Below are positions 1 to 11,264 of a stretch of 64,000 nt of DNA, piece after piece. Made by a program: the position numbers and the translations under genes. Location: positions 1,426,001-1,490,000 of the forward strand of contig JAHWDD010000008.1 of assembly GCA_023897205.1 (NCBI GenBank), written 5' to 3'. The notes under the pieces were generated by a model. That model did no database searches. It was not told the DNA's origin and saw only the letters and a list, made by a program, of their open reading frames with translations. The DNA comes from Exophiala sp. HKRS030. Taxonomy: Eukaryota; Ascomycota; Eurotiomycetes; Chaetothyriales; Herpotrichiellaceae. Each line of letters opens with the position of its first letter. Position 1 is the first letter of the stretch.

Positions 1-1155
1 CCTGGGAGAATGCCAATACAACGGGACTCTACGCATTTCCGAAATAGGTTGGCATTCTTCGAGGAGTCGAGAACAGGAGAAATGCCAGCCACATTTCTCT
101 GCCTCACTTGCATCCGTCCTCAAGTCAGCGATTCCCGAACTCACACACGGAAATGGCGCATCAGCCGCCATACCGGCATCAAGTTATCTAGATGCGCTTG
201 ACTGCTACAGGATCACAACTTGCCCAAGGTGCGTCTGGACGAAAGTTGCGGCTCGTTCGCTCGAAGGGGATGCTACAGACTCACCTCTCGAGTTGGGAAT
301 ACGCCGCCCCAGACTGCCGACCTGAGTCTCGTGGGCTCGGAAAGAGACATGTAACGACCAAGGGAGCCGATTTACTCGTTAAAATATGAGGTTGCGTCTC
401 TGGGCCGAACAAACATAAACGACAAGGGCACTGTTCATTATGTCCTCCGGGACAGTATTATGTCAGCACACAGATGCTAAGAGATGCCAATTGTGATCAA
501 GCTTCGTGGCGGGCCGTCGGGAGTTTTTACTGTACTGGAGATAGGATACGAGCACGGTCTCTGTCCATATACAACTACATCACCGCTTTATATCTGTCTC
601 AAACTGGGTCTCATTTTCTGAATGCTCCAAACTCATTCCTATTCCCTTTACATCTTGCTTGCCGACAGACTTCTGCCCAGTCTCAAACCTCCAGCCTATC
701 TCGGTAAGCCTGATCTAGTCCCATTGCAGGACGGAAATCCTACCTCGGCGAAAGGAACGGCTCTTATCGATGAGGATCTGCACCATTTCACCTGATCAAA
801 ATACTACCTTGCGAACCTCGCGCGCGTATGGCGTATCATTTTATTACTCTACGTCTCGCACTTTGAGGGGGTTTTGTTGATCTTATCTGCGGAGACGGGA
901 GAATTCCCGTTCCATTCGCTGTTTCTACAATCCTTTGATGCAAGATGAGCCACGCGCGCATCTCCCATCGTCTGCCTCCCTTCGGTGATACTGGCTTATC
1001 GAAGGTTCTCACATTTGTGTGGGGGACTACTGCGTACATATAGGCTTCCTAAGCTTTTCTCGCCCTTTCAGCAAAACGTTTGAACATGCTTCGTCTGTAG
1101 CTTAAACGATTCGACGATTCTTTTCCTCTTTTCCAACCACATATGCCCGTCAAAG
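1..1155. other. Intergenic, no gene seen
   Basis: Short open frames occur on both strands but none has a recognisable domain, good codon pattern or splice continuation. The last few hundred bases are probably the promoter and leader of the sugar transporter that follows. The pyrimidine-rich stretch just before 1141 looks like a normal fungal 5' leader. No repeat or RNA gene was recognised. Confidence 0.6.
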
Positions 1156-3231
1156 ATGTTGCAAAGATCGCCTACGCATACATGGATGCCCGCATGGGTG
1201 CCAGAATCGACTACGACACTCGCTGTCCTACTCATGCTCTGCTCAATGTCCCAATCTACGGTTCACACATGCCCCCGACCCTTGGTGTGCTCCTGCTAAT
1301 ATCACATCGAGTCTAGACCGGAGGATATGATGGATCCATGCTCAACGGACTCAACATCCTGCCTTCCTACACCGATTATTTCCATTTGAACCCTGCGACC
1401 ACCGGGCTCAACACGGCGTCAGTCTTCATCGGAGGCTTCCTCGGTCCACTGGTCACTGGCGTCCTCACGGACAGGATCGGCCGACGCCTGACCATCTTCT
1501 GGGGCTCCGTCGTCACTCTCGGCGGTGTCATCCTCCAAACGGCCGCGCAAAATATTGCAATGTTTGTAATTGCGAGAATCTTTCTCGGGTTCGGTGCTGC
1601 CGTCTCCGGCATCGCGTCGGGAGTGTATCTCGCAGAAACTTTCCCAAGTCGATGGCGAGCTTGGGGCGTCGGTCTCCTGAACGACTTTTATTAGTGAGCT
1701 GACCACTCTCGACAAGTAATCCGTCCTTGTATCTTTCTGTTTTTGACTGACCACGAGCTACCCGCAGTGTCGGCGCCCTGATTGCGGCCGGAATCACCCT
1801 CGGCACAGGGGAGTGGCAATCGACATGGGCGTGGCGCGCACCTTCTCTCTTTCAGGGAATCTTTTCACTGCTCTGTATCCTCGTGATACCATTCATGTAT
1901 GTCTTGGACCTGCCTCCGCGAGCTCTTGCCCCGCCAGTGACCCCCTCACACGCCGATGTGGATTGTAATTGTTGTCGTGCTGACATACCAAACCCTCTTC
2001 TCCTCCAGTCCCGAATCACCACGATGGCTCGTCCACGAAGGCTTTTATGACTCGGCACGTACGGTCGTCGCCCAAACGAACGCAAATGGCGATTTGAACC
2101 ACCCAATCTCGCTGATTGTGTACAAGGAAATCGTCGACACGTTGGAATGGGAGAAGAAGGAAGGTCGAACCATGAGTCCCAAGGAGATTGTCAAAACTCC
2201 TACGGCAAGGAAACGTCTTCTGATCGGCTCGTCTGCTGGGCCCTTTTCCTGCATAGCCGGAAATATCATTGCGTCGTACTATCTGGGAGATGAGCTGGTG
2301 AGTTGCCGTAGTACGTGGTGGTTGCGGTTACCATCAAGCTGACCGGTTTTACAGGACACTGCGGGAATCACGAGCTCGATACAGCAACTCAAAGCGGTAC
2401 ATACCCTTGTCGAGATTCGCCCTTGAACTTTGCTGACTTCGGCATTCATAGAACGTGGTCCTGAACGTGTGGTGCCTGTTTTGTGCACTTTTAGGGACAC
2501 ATCTAGCAGCAAACTGGGGTCGGAAGCCAACCGCGCTGCTATCTCAGGGACTTTTGATCGCATGTCTGTTTATCATTGGGGGATTGTCAAAAGTCTACGC
2601 CGACGATCCTAACGGCGCCTCGAAGAGCTTGATCTACGGCGATGTAGCCGTCATGTTCCTCTTCCAGGGCTTCTACTCAATCGCCTGGACACCATTGCTG
2701 TATCTGTACCCGCCCGAGGTGATGAATTATTCGATCCGGGCGAATGGTGTTGCTTTTTCGCAGTTGACCTTGAACGGTCTTGCGTGAGTTGAAACTTTTC
2801 CAGTCCTACCAACACCCGTCTGCGGCCCCTCGTTCACTGACATATTCACTGTGTAGGCTGGCACTCGTCTTTGTCATGCCGATCGGCATCAACAATATCG
2901 GATGGAGAATGTACATGATCAATGGAGGTTGGGACATTGTGACATTCTTTCTCATTGTAAGTCACCGACAAATGTCGAGCCGTTTATTCTGAAGAAGAAT
3001 CCCTCGTCGAAGCCAAAATGTTGTAAATGACTGACTTTCGGGGATCGACAGTGGTATTACTGGGTCGAAACAAAAGGTAAAACTCTCGAGGAGATCGATG
3101 CCATCTTCGATGGTGAGAAACACTCGGCTGTACCTGATGTGGAGAATGTCAGGGCCGGGAGTGTGACCATTGATCAGAATGCCATCGAGGACGAGTTGCG
3201 GGAAGAGAAGATAACTTCAAAGACGGAATGA
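1156..3231 (+). CDS. MFS sugar transporter, eight exons
   Basis: Predicted plasma-membrane sugar/H+ symporter of the major facilitator superfamily, hexose or lactose-permease-like group. Exons: 1156-1260, 1317-1693, 1768-1896, 2009-2297, 2355-2396, 2452-2783, 2857-2956, 3052-3231, joining in frame to 517 aa. Family marks seen: TGGYDGSMLNG after helix 1, GPLVTGVLTDRIGRR in the loop between helices 2 and 3 (about residues 78-93), a PESPRWL motif after helix 6 (about 205-211), and VETKGKTLEEID after helix 12. The first intron is inferred because only this splice restores helix 1 (LAVLLMLCSMSQST) ahead of TGGYDGS. The start is uncertain: ATG 1156 is used, but the in-frame ATG at 1186 would give a slightly shorter N-terminus. 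Substrate cannot be read from the sequence. No neighbouring gene suggests a pathway. Confidence 0.87.
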
Positions 3232-3800
3232 GTGCCACATAGTCCGAACCCAGGTGTCTCGTGTTGTTGTCGGATCCAGGACGATGATCGACAACGCGAG
3301 TCTTTCCGTCAGCATGACACCAAGAAAGTTCAACCCCTTCATCGTCAAGTCCTTTCTCTTTCTCCCACCCGAGCGGTCCCAAGTGATCAACGTACCATGC
3401 CGTGAATGCCTGTTCAAACTCCCCTTCTCAGTCTTCAGTCTTCATTCTTCAGTCTTCCAGCTCATTGAACCCTGACCCTGGCACGAAGCCATCCCCTCCC
3501 AACCGCCACAAGGGGAGGAAATCATCTTACCCTGGCTGTCTCCCGACGCGACGTGGGTCCAAATTGGCAAGGCCAATGATGTTCCCAGGGAGTTTGGTCT
3601 CCTGGGTCAAAAGCGAGTTCGGCCGATGACTCGACTTGGAAGAAATTCTGCCCTTCGGTCCAAAACCGCGCTGCTCTCGTCTACAAGTATTATGCCCGAA
3701 CCGTGGTGTGGTGGGGGCGTCAGGGGCGGCGCGGGGACTAATAAAAAGTCGTCGTATGCTGCTCTGCATTCCTCTCTTCTGGTTTTGATGAAATCAGGGT

Positions 3801-4410
3801 TCAACGCCTGTCCCGCATCTTTTCGACCGTCTCAGGGCCGTGATCCTCCCCGTACCATTGGTCATCGTACGGTTCATACCCCCTGACCATTGCGAATTTC
3901 TCGGTGCGTGGACCCAGAAGACCAAAAGAGCATCGGAGGCTGTGTGCAGGAGCGTCATCCCCAAACACTCTGGCGTACGGTGCGGTACCCACCTCGACGT
4001 CCGTCCCAACGGCCTGCGTGTTGCCAGAGTCGGCCAGCTTGAGGTGGTCCTGGGCGTCGAGAAGGAGATTCGAGGGTCGAAGATCACCGTGCGCGAGTCC
4101 GAGAGATTGGTTCTCGGTCCGGTGGCCGGATCTATCGTCTGTCGGCTTCGAAGTCGCCTCTCGAGATCCCCTCCCGGGAGCAGCTGCATGAAATTCAGGT
4201 TTGGGAAGCGGAGAAAGCTGTGGGCGATGTGAGGACAGTAGGGAGGATTCTGTTGGAGTTTGTCAAATATCCGGTTCTCTATCTCGAAACCAGCGTCGCC
4301 TCGGATCGTCGCGCACTTGATGGCAATTTGGTCAGACATCTCGAAAACGACGCCGAGACCACCGCACCCCCAAAAGTCGGTACCCTTTCTCCCGAGTGAA
4401 GGTAATGCAC
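3801..4410 (-). pseudogene. Relic of a small fungal protein kinase
   Basis: Read on the minus strand, this is a damaged Ser/Thr-kinase-like gene. The first half keeps a glycine-rich loop (GCGGLGVVFE, near 4370-4340), the VAIK-type lysine as IAIK, and a GGDLERRL segment. The frame then shifts near 4120, and the second half, in another frame, keeps the catalytic loop HGDLRPSNLLLD, a GTAPYARVFG segment and GYEPYDDQWYGEDHGP before a stop at 3801-3803. Compared with intact members of this kinase group known from Pezizomycotina, roughly 40 residues are missing at the shift, and a few more before GYEPYDD. The DFG position reads DSG. No GT-AG intron fits the break. I judge it a dead copy rather than a spliced gene. 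The family assignment is from recognition, not a search. Confidence 0.72.
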
Positions 4411-5448
4411 GTTCTTTTGGTGACGAGGAATTGTGGAGATGGGTCCCAAGTATCTACGGAGTAGTGGTCCTTGCAAAAAGGGGTGTTCCCTTTTTCTCCT
4501 CCTGGGAGAGGGTGGTATTGCTACGAGTCTAAGAAGGAAAGGGGGTTGAGTTCAAGTAACTCGCCCCAAAACAGTGTCAAGGCTGTCTATCTATCTGAGA
4601 TTGTGGCTTGTATCGGTGCAACAGGTGAAGGAGGGGAGGTTGGGCTCCTATACATACGTTCCATTATTATCAACCCATTGATATCAACACCTTTATTCTG
4701 CTTTCTATCTTTTGGCATTCTTCACCAGAGTAGTGTATACATGGCTGTATCTTTAAACCTTGAGAACTGGTCGAGATTGGGATATATACATCTTAAGTTG
4801 TCTTTCAACAGTACAGTAAGTTACTTGTTTGGCTTGGAGTGATAGGCTATAGACTTTGCATGAAGCATGTTCATTTGTTTCGACGTGCGATACGAGGAAC
4901 AATGATCGATATTTTGGTGCCGTTTTATATTGACATTTTGAGGAGTTCTGGAGAGGTTAGCTCGGATGAGATCCCAACAAGACAATATTCTGACCGGTGC
5001 GACTTTATTTGTCGATCTACACTCCTATCCTCATAATTGCTTCTTCTCCCACAAGCACTTATCATTCAAGATGGAACAAAACCCAAGGATTTCTACAGGT
5101 AGACAATCGGTTTCTCACGGCGAATCAATTTCTTTCTGTTTCATTACGTTTTCAGATTCCATGTGTTGCTCGTATACCGAGTATATCATTATTCATAAAT
5201 CCTCCCTTTTTTTTCTCTTCTCCAAAAAAGCAAAAGGAAAGGCATATATGTAAAGGAATGTTCACAGTTGGACTTGTTCAGCTTTTCACTCTTTCTTGCT
5301 TTCCGAGCGTCGCAACAATGTACTCGGGGTAAGTTTTCGATTTGTTGTTAACAAACGCGAATTATTTCCCCCTGTCGTGCTCGCATGCCGGACAACGAAC
5401 CATCATCGTCAATCATCTTCGACCGATGTAACGAGCGAGCTCTCAACG
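4411..5448. other. Intergenic, no gene seen
   Basis: AT-richer stretch between the kinase relic and the 3' end of the GTVT-repeat gene. It has short open frames only. One copy of the recurrent TACGGAGTA 9-mer is at 4455-4463. The part near 5300-5448 is presumably the 3' untranslated region of the minus-strand gene. Confidence 0.55.
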
Positions 5449-7370
5449 TCAGCGTCTGAATCCAGATCGTCGCCATCCTCCTGCCGTGGCAGTAGCAGGG
5501 GCGGCGGCGGTGGTCCAATCATCCCAGACGGTCGATCCACATGGAGCAGTCTCCGTAATGACCGAGGTGACCACACTCGTGCCTCCTCCGCCACCAGTCG
5601 CGACGGTGCGTGTGACCGTTCCTGCCGGGACCGTGACGGGAACGGTGACCGTGACGACGCCGGTGCCGCCTCCTCCACAGGTCGTGACGGTGCGTACAGA
5701 GGTGACGGTCCCTGCCGGAACGGTAACAGGCACGGTGACGGTGTTCGTGGCGGAGCCTGGTACTGTCACGACCGAAGTGACCACGCTGGTGCCTCCTGTG
5801 ACCGTGATGGTACGTATCGCGGTGACGGTACCGGCGGGGATCGTCACAGGGACGGTGACTGTTCCGGCCGGCACGGTAACAGGTACGGTGACAGTGTTCG
5901 TTCCGCCTGGTGCTGTCACAACCGAGGTAACGACGCTGGTAGCTCCTCCAACCGTGACGGTACGTATCGAGGTAACAGTTCCCGCGGGCACGGTGACAGG
6001 AACAGTAACGGTGTTCGTTCCTCCTGGTACCGTAACAACTGAAGTGACGACGCTGGTGCCTCCGGAAACTGTGACGGTGCTTGTCGCTGTAACGGTTCCT
6101 GCAGGAACTGTCACGGGGACGGTCACGGGAACAGTGACCGTGTTGGCATTTCCGGGGGATGTCACAACCGAAGTCACCGTCTGCACAGGTCCAACAGCAG
6201 TGGTTGTGCGTATGATGGTTTGAGTGCCCCCTGGTAGCGTGACGGTAGATCCAGGGCCTTGCGCGGTACTGACGACGGTTGTGGTTTGAACGACTGTCGT
6301 CGTGCCGGCTGGTAGAGTGACGGTTGAGGTCGTGCCTTGGCCTGGGACTGTTACTGTCGAGGCGGGTAATTGTTGAGTCACAGTAGTACCAGGAACTGTC
6401 ACAGTGGTTGGCGTCCCTGGCTGAACCACCGTGGAGGTAACGGTTGAGCCTGGTCCTTGTTGCGTTACGGTGGTACCTGGAAGAGTCACTGTCACTGGAG
6501 GCAATCGCACAGTAGTCGGTGTGCCTGGCTGTACCACAGTAGTTGTGACGGTCTGGACTGGGCCAACTTGTATCGAGGTTATCGTGACTGTAGAACCCGG
6601 GATTGTTTGGAGGACCGTGGAAACAACAGTCGTGGTACCGCCGGGTGATTGTACGGTAAACGTACGCGTGACCGTGGCTGTTACTGTAGAGCCACCTCCA
6701 TTGACAGTGGAAATCACGGTTGTTCTGCAAGTGGTCAGCAAAAAAATCCCAATTATAGGGCAGGAAAGAACATGAGGTTCGTACTCGAAAGATGGAATGT
6801 GCTGGAAAAGCCGATACTTACGTTGCAGTGGGTGCATTGAGAGTGCGAGTTTCCGTGACTGTAGAAATTCCACCACCTACACTGGAAATAACGGTGGTCG
6901 TAAATCCAGCACCAGGAGTTGTAACAGTCCTCGTTACTGTGTTCGCAGCTGGGCCACTTCCAGCAACTGTAGTCGTTACAGTACCTGGAACACAAGATGA
7001 TCCTGTCGATCCAGGACTGACAGGAGTGCAGCTTAAGGCAGGAAGGGTGATAGTTTTGGTAAGGGTCGAAGGTGCAGACACGACGGGACAAGAACTACCT
7101 CCACCTCCTGGCAGAGTTGTTGTGATCACGCTGATACTGGTCACCGTAGAACCGGTGCATCCTCCAGTCACGCCGCCGACATCAGTTGTAGAGCTGCCTC
7201 CGGACGTTGTCCAATCACTCCAGACCGAGGAGTCTTGACGAGGAAGAACTGGATTGGCAAAGGCAAAGAGGCTGATGAAGATCAATACTAGCAGCGCGGA
7301 ACAGTTTGGGCGAAACTCACCTTAGAGTAGAACTGGCAAGCAATGCCGAGTGAACCAATTTGCTCAACAT
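5449..7370 (-). CDS. Secreted Thr/Val-rich GTVT-repeat protein
   Basis: Three minus-strand exons, 7370-7321, 7271-6822 and 6724-5449, join in frame to 591 aa. The short first exon is needed to give a signal peptide (about residues 1-25: MLSKLVHSALLASSTLS then LFAFA). The mature part is almost entirely Thr, Val, Ser, Gly and Pro. Early segments use TVTTTV or PGTPTTV phrases; the C-terminal half has about five copies of a 28-50 residue unit built on NTVTVPVTVPAGTVT. A related motif lies at both ends: SSVWSDWTT near the mature N-terminus and STVWDDWTT near the C-terminus. There is no obvious GPI signal: the C-terminus ends in a short basic tail. Likely a heavily O-glycosylated wall or surface protein, perhaps adhesin-like; this is inference from composition. 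No known domain recognised. The exact 3' end is less certain than the rest. Confidence 0.75.
5560..6190 (-). repeat. Degenerate tandem repeat inside the GTVT gene
   Basis: About five tandem units coding for VVTSVVTxPGGTNTVTVPVT followed by VPAGTVTxxRTVTV. Unit length varies through internal VPVT or VPAGTVT duplications. The DNA copies differ mostly at third positions, so the protein repeat is kept while the DNA repeat has diverged. The same stretch leaves long open frames on the plus strand that are shadows. Confidence 0.8.
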
Positions 7371-9899
7371 CGTAGAGGAGGTATGACCTTCAAGCCCTAC
7401 AACACTTTTTTCTTTTTGAAACGAATGGAAGACGGATGGATTCCTGTCGAGAGATGAACTGATAAACTCCTGGAACGAGAAACTTACTCTTTCTTATACA
7501 TGCTCATCTTTGCACCACCGTGAGCAGGAACATTTGATGGTTCCTGGATCGGTCGATATCTGGGTAACAGTTGCCAGGGACAATCCGAGGCTGGGATCAC
7601 CAGCTGCATATGCGGTGAAGAATAGACCAATGTAAGGTGATTCAACTCTTGGATAGAGGTACACTGTTGAGGGCCATCCTCAACGCTCTCCAGATACTGG
7701 GGCATATCATTGGATAGCATAGTCCTGTAGTACTGCAGCTGCGACCTTTGTGTGTCCGTGAATTGAGAGCAGGCAAGGTGACCAGCCTTCCCATTTTTGA
7801 GGCCAATGAGCTCAAAGACACAAGAATAGGGTAGTAGTCATAATGCATATCTGCAATGTCAGGGCATACTGCAGGTCGGAGGAGATGAATGCCGTACATA
7901 AATCAATACCTGGAGAAGCACGCCGTACTTGGACTTGGAAGAATCCCCGGACTCTTCGCAACCCAGTCCAGGCTGAGGAGACTACAACTAGGTAACACCG
8001 GCCAACAGCAGCATTTTCAGGTTGCGTGTAGAATTTCGGGGCCAAAGATATGGATCTGCGGATGACCACGTTTGAGGTTGCTGAAAATAGTTCTTCACCA
8101 GAGACAGCCATTGTACAGGTTTGACAACATCACTCAGATCATGTTGTCAGAGACAACAGACCGGATTCTGGACTCTGGCTACGTGCCAATCTGCGAGCAT
8201 GACATCTGTGAGCGTGTACACTCCCAACCTTCCGCAGGTTGTTCCACGCAACGATGTGTACACGTGGTGGAGGGTCTCAATACTCAAGTGCAGTGTAACT
8301 CTGGGTGGAAGACATACCAGCCATCTGGCAAATGTACGTCAGCATCGATGTGTGAGATCCCGAGACCTACTTGTTGTGGTGCTTCTATCAGCGCGTACCC
8401 GAGTCACTGTGGCACAAGGTGGTCTCTCGTTGTACTTCTTCGCACGAATGGTCTGCCTGTCACGCAAACCATGACGGCACCGTCATACGGTTCCTGGCTC
8501 AACTGAGGGGAAGATGTGTTGTCAGTAGAAAGACAATTTCCGAGTCAACCACACAACTGGGACCGACTTCATAGCTGGCATGCCGCTGTTGCTCAGGATC
8601 GTTAAAGTACCACGGACCTGTCTTGTTTGTGGGACGAGAGGAGGCAGGTGAATGATGGTCTGCGTAACTAGCGGACAGATAGAAGCGGAGTCTTGTGTCT
8701 CAAAGAAAGATTCCATGGGCCGGTACTATGTGCTTCTAGAGTTTGGTTCAGCTATGAGCATGCAGTTCTCATTGGCAGTGATTGTTAAAATGTAGTCGGA
8801 AGCATGGAGTGCATCGGACAATGGAATGGGCGGACATGGCGAAAGAATATCGGCCAGTTTCCTCCGTTCTCCGTGTGGCTGGCCGTGTTATCAATGTGTC
8901 TGTCCGTCACGAGAATGGTTGGGAACGTATAGCTTGGTTGATTCTGGCACGTTCTCAAGGATCTTGTGGTAGTCTGATCAATAACGTGTGGCACTGTTGA
9001 CTTGCCTGTGGAAGTCCATAGCCAGAGGGTTCGGGAGATCAATGGAAGGTGATACCTTTCGTTCGCTCAATGATATGGGCCAAGTAGTAACTCAGTGAGA
9101 ATGGTCGATTGAGCATCACATGTGTTGAAGAGAAGGATGTCTGATTGTTTAGCCAAATGTGCAAAGCAGGCTTATGCCAGTGACAACTGCAGCAGAAGGA
9201 TACTCTAGGTAGTCATGGAGAAGGAGTACTCTGACCGCGGAGCGGTGATTACTGAACTACTGGATGCTGGGCAAACAGTAAGTGATACTGTGCTCTGTAC
9301 GGAGTAGGAACCAGTAAAAAAGAAGGGGATCAGGCAACATGAAGCTTCGCCCATTTAAGTATAGCGAAGTACTTTGCAGAATTCTCATCTGTTCATTGGT
9401 TCAGCCGACGAGGCTGTCCTCACAAAGCCTTGTTCACAATAATGTGAGGTTTTCTTGCTCTCACAAAGGACATCGACATTTTACCCCGAATTCATGACAA
9501 TGTCAATTTTATTCTGTTTCTTTTTTAAAATGGAAGCAGCCTGGTAGATTTGTGTGGGAGGTTTTGATCACAATCTCACCGTGGGTTCTATTTTGTTGAC
9601 GCGAACTCACTTGCTAGGTACCTAGGTAGGGTTTGCCTCGTACCAATCTTTCCTCCCGTAGTAAAGTTTTCTTTGATGCTTTGAGAATGGTTACTCTTGC
9701 TCTGCCTGCTCTGCCTACTTGAGTAGGTTTACAAGCATTTAGTCTTGATCGCCTTTCCTACTTCCGCCCTTCAACTTTTTCCCTCAACAACTTCACTTTG
9801 GAATCAGTCTTCTCAGAATCTGTGTCTTTAGCATCACAACTTTCAGAGTCTGTCCCCATATCCAGCACTCGTACAAAAAGACCTTACCTTTTTTTTATC
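7371..9899. other. Long intergenic, no supportable gene
   Basis: About 2.5 kb with open frames up to 144 codons, interrupted by stops in every frame, and no domain I recognise. The minus strand from 8750 to 7480 has several moderately long open pieces in changing frames, which could be a decayed gene, but no motif supports this. Near the GNAT gene there is a TACGGAGTA copy (9298-9306) and a CTAGGTACCTAGGTA palindrome (9614-9628). The last 200 bases are pyrimidine-rich and are probably the promoter and leader of the acetyltransferase. Confidence 0.5.
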
Positions 9900-10768
9900 A
9901 TGATTTATAAACTCGAGAGGTTCGACCGCAGTGAGGTTACCGAACCCATGCTGAAGCAAGCTGCGGTCCTCTTCAATGAACACTACGGAGTCTGGGGGAG
10001 CGATCCGACGAAGCTTCAGGCATTGCCCAAACCAGGTGAGCGAACGGGTCACGCTGTGTACTTCGTTGATGCTGATGTGACTGTTACTGACTATGTCGAC
10101 AGGCAGCAGGGTCAAGATGAGCCCCCAGCGGCTTCGAGCCCAGTGCCTTCCCGACGGCGTCGATTGCCTCTACGTAAAGGCCACGGTCGACGGTGAAGTC
10201 GCAGGAAATGTATTCGCCTGTCGCTGGAAGGTACAAGAGAAAGTCGTATGCTGGGTCACTCAGCTCGTTGTGCACACCAAATTTCGAGGACGAAGCCTCG
10301 CGGTCAGCCTGGTCAACTTTCTGAGGCAACCTGATGATAATATCTACGGTATCATGAGCTCACACCCTCTTGCATGTCTCGCAGCTGCGAAAGCCTTTAG
10401 AAGTAAGTAGTGATGCACACACTCACACGGCTCCTCGGACCTCTTACAACGACACTATAATGTCGATGGTAACTCACTGTCTCTTAGGTGGCATCAATTC
10501 GCTCTCCTCCGAATTCATTCGCGACCACGCATCCAATGTCATGAAGCTGTCGCCAGTCGACTACATCCAAACAGCCAGACTTCGGGGCAGTCTGTTCGAT
10601 GAACGCGACTCCACTGGCGCTGTGTCTTCAGTATTCACCAATTTCTTTGTTGACCATGCAGAACCACTCCGGGCATTGGATTTGGTTCGAAAGAATCTAC
10701 ATTGGCCTCTGGGAGAGCTGCTTGAAGGACACGAGTTTCTCCTCATGATCGAGGCGCGGGCTAGGTAG
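9900..10768 (+). CDS. GNAT-like N-acetyltransferase
   Basis: Three exons, 9900-10035, 10103-10402 and 10488-10768, giving 238 aa. The centre resembles a GCN5-related acetyltransferase fold: a VDGEVAGNVFACRW strand pair, then CWVTQLVVHTKFRGRSLAVSL, which is the acetyl-CoA-binding motif A (V-x-x-x-x-RGRSL in place of the usual Q/R-x-x-G-x-G/A), and a following SSHPLACLAAAKAF helix. The C-terminal half (about residues 146-238) is a separate alpha/beta extension with no known motif. The start at 9900 is the first ATG giving a plausible protein (MIYKLERFDRSEV). Substrate unknown. Similar stand-alone GNAT proteins are common in ascomycetes and often act on small molecules. The gene does not overlap its neighbours. 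Confidence 0.68.
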
Positions 10769-11060
10769 AGCTGTTTTGGTGGTTATCTCCAGCACGTACT
10801 ATTGAATACTCTTGAGGCATTAGGTACAACAATAACTGGCTTTTGTAAGATTACCGGAGTTCCTCCACAGGACAGGACAGAACTGGAACAAACAGAATAG
10901 ATTCATTCCACTCCTCAAAGCTTGACGACGGTGATGATCACCTAGGTACCTTGCAAGGATCCCGTGCATCTCTGGGTTGGTCGCGTCGCGTACTCCGTAT
11001 TATGCCTAGGTACGGAGCAAGTCATGGATCTTCTGGACTTTGACATCTTAGCAGACAAGC

Positions 11061-11153
11061 GGATACCAATCGTTGCCAGGGTTCCGCTCACAGACACGCT
11101 CATCACTACGTTCTCTGCAATTTTTTTGCTCCGTAGTTTTGTGCTCCGTATAA
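11061..11153 (-). repeat. Dispersed repeat, copy 1 of a TACGGAGC element
   Basis: On the minus strand this reads TACGGAGCACAAAACTACGG and continues through a block ending GAGCGGAACCCTGGCAACGA. A clearly related block lies at 27701-27790 on the plus strand, aligning with scattered substitutions and one or two single-base gaps. Both contain two tandem TACGGAGC words followed by a TCTGTGAGCGGAACC core. Both lie in intergenic DNA within 90 bp of a CCTAGGTA palindrome. Origin unknown. Confidence 0.7.
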
Positions 11154-11264
11154 AGTCAACCATTCCTTGAATGGGCCACCAACGCCTTGCAGCAAACACC
11201 AACGTCATCATCATCGTCGTAACATATCATGATCCAACAGTCTCTAGTCTGCACCACCGACCTT

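Noticed and set aside
4120..4130. An intron to rescue the kinase relic
   Set aside because: No GT donor exists between GGDLERRL and HGDLRP that could restore the frame, so a frameshift or deletion is preferred.
5486..6223. 245-codon open frame on the plus strand over the GTVT gene
   Set aside because: It is the antisense shadow of the minus-strand repeat; its own repeats mirror the minus protein and it has no signal or splice context.
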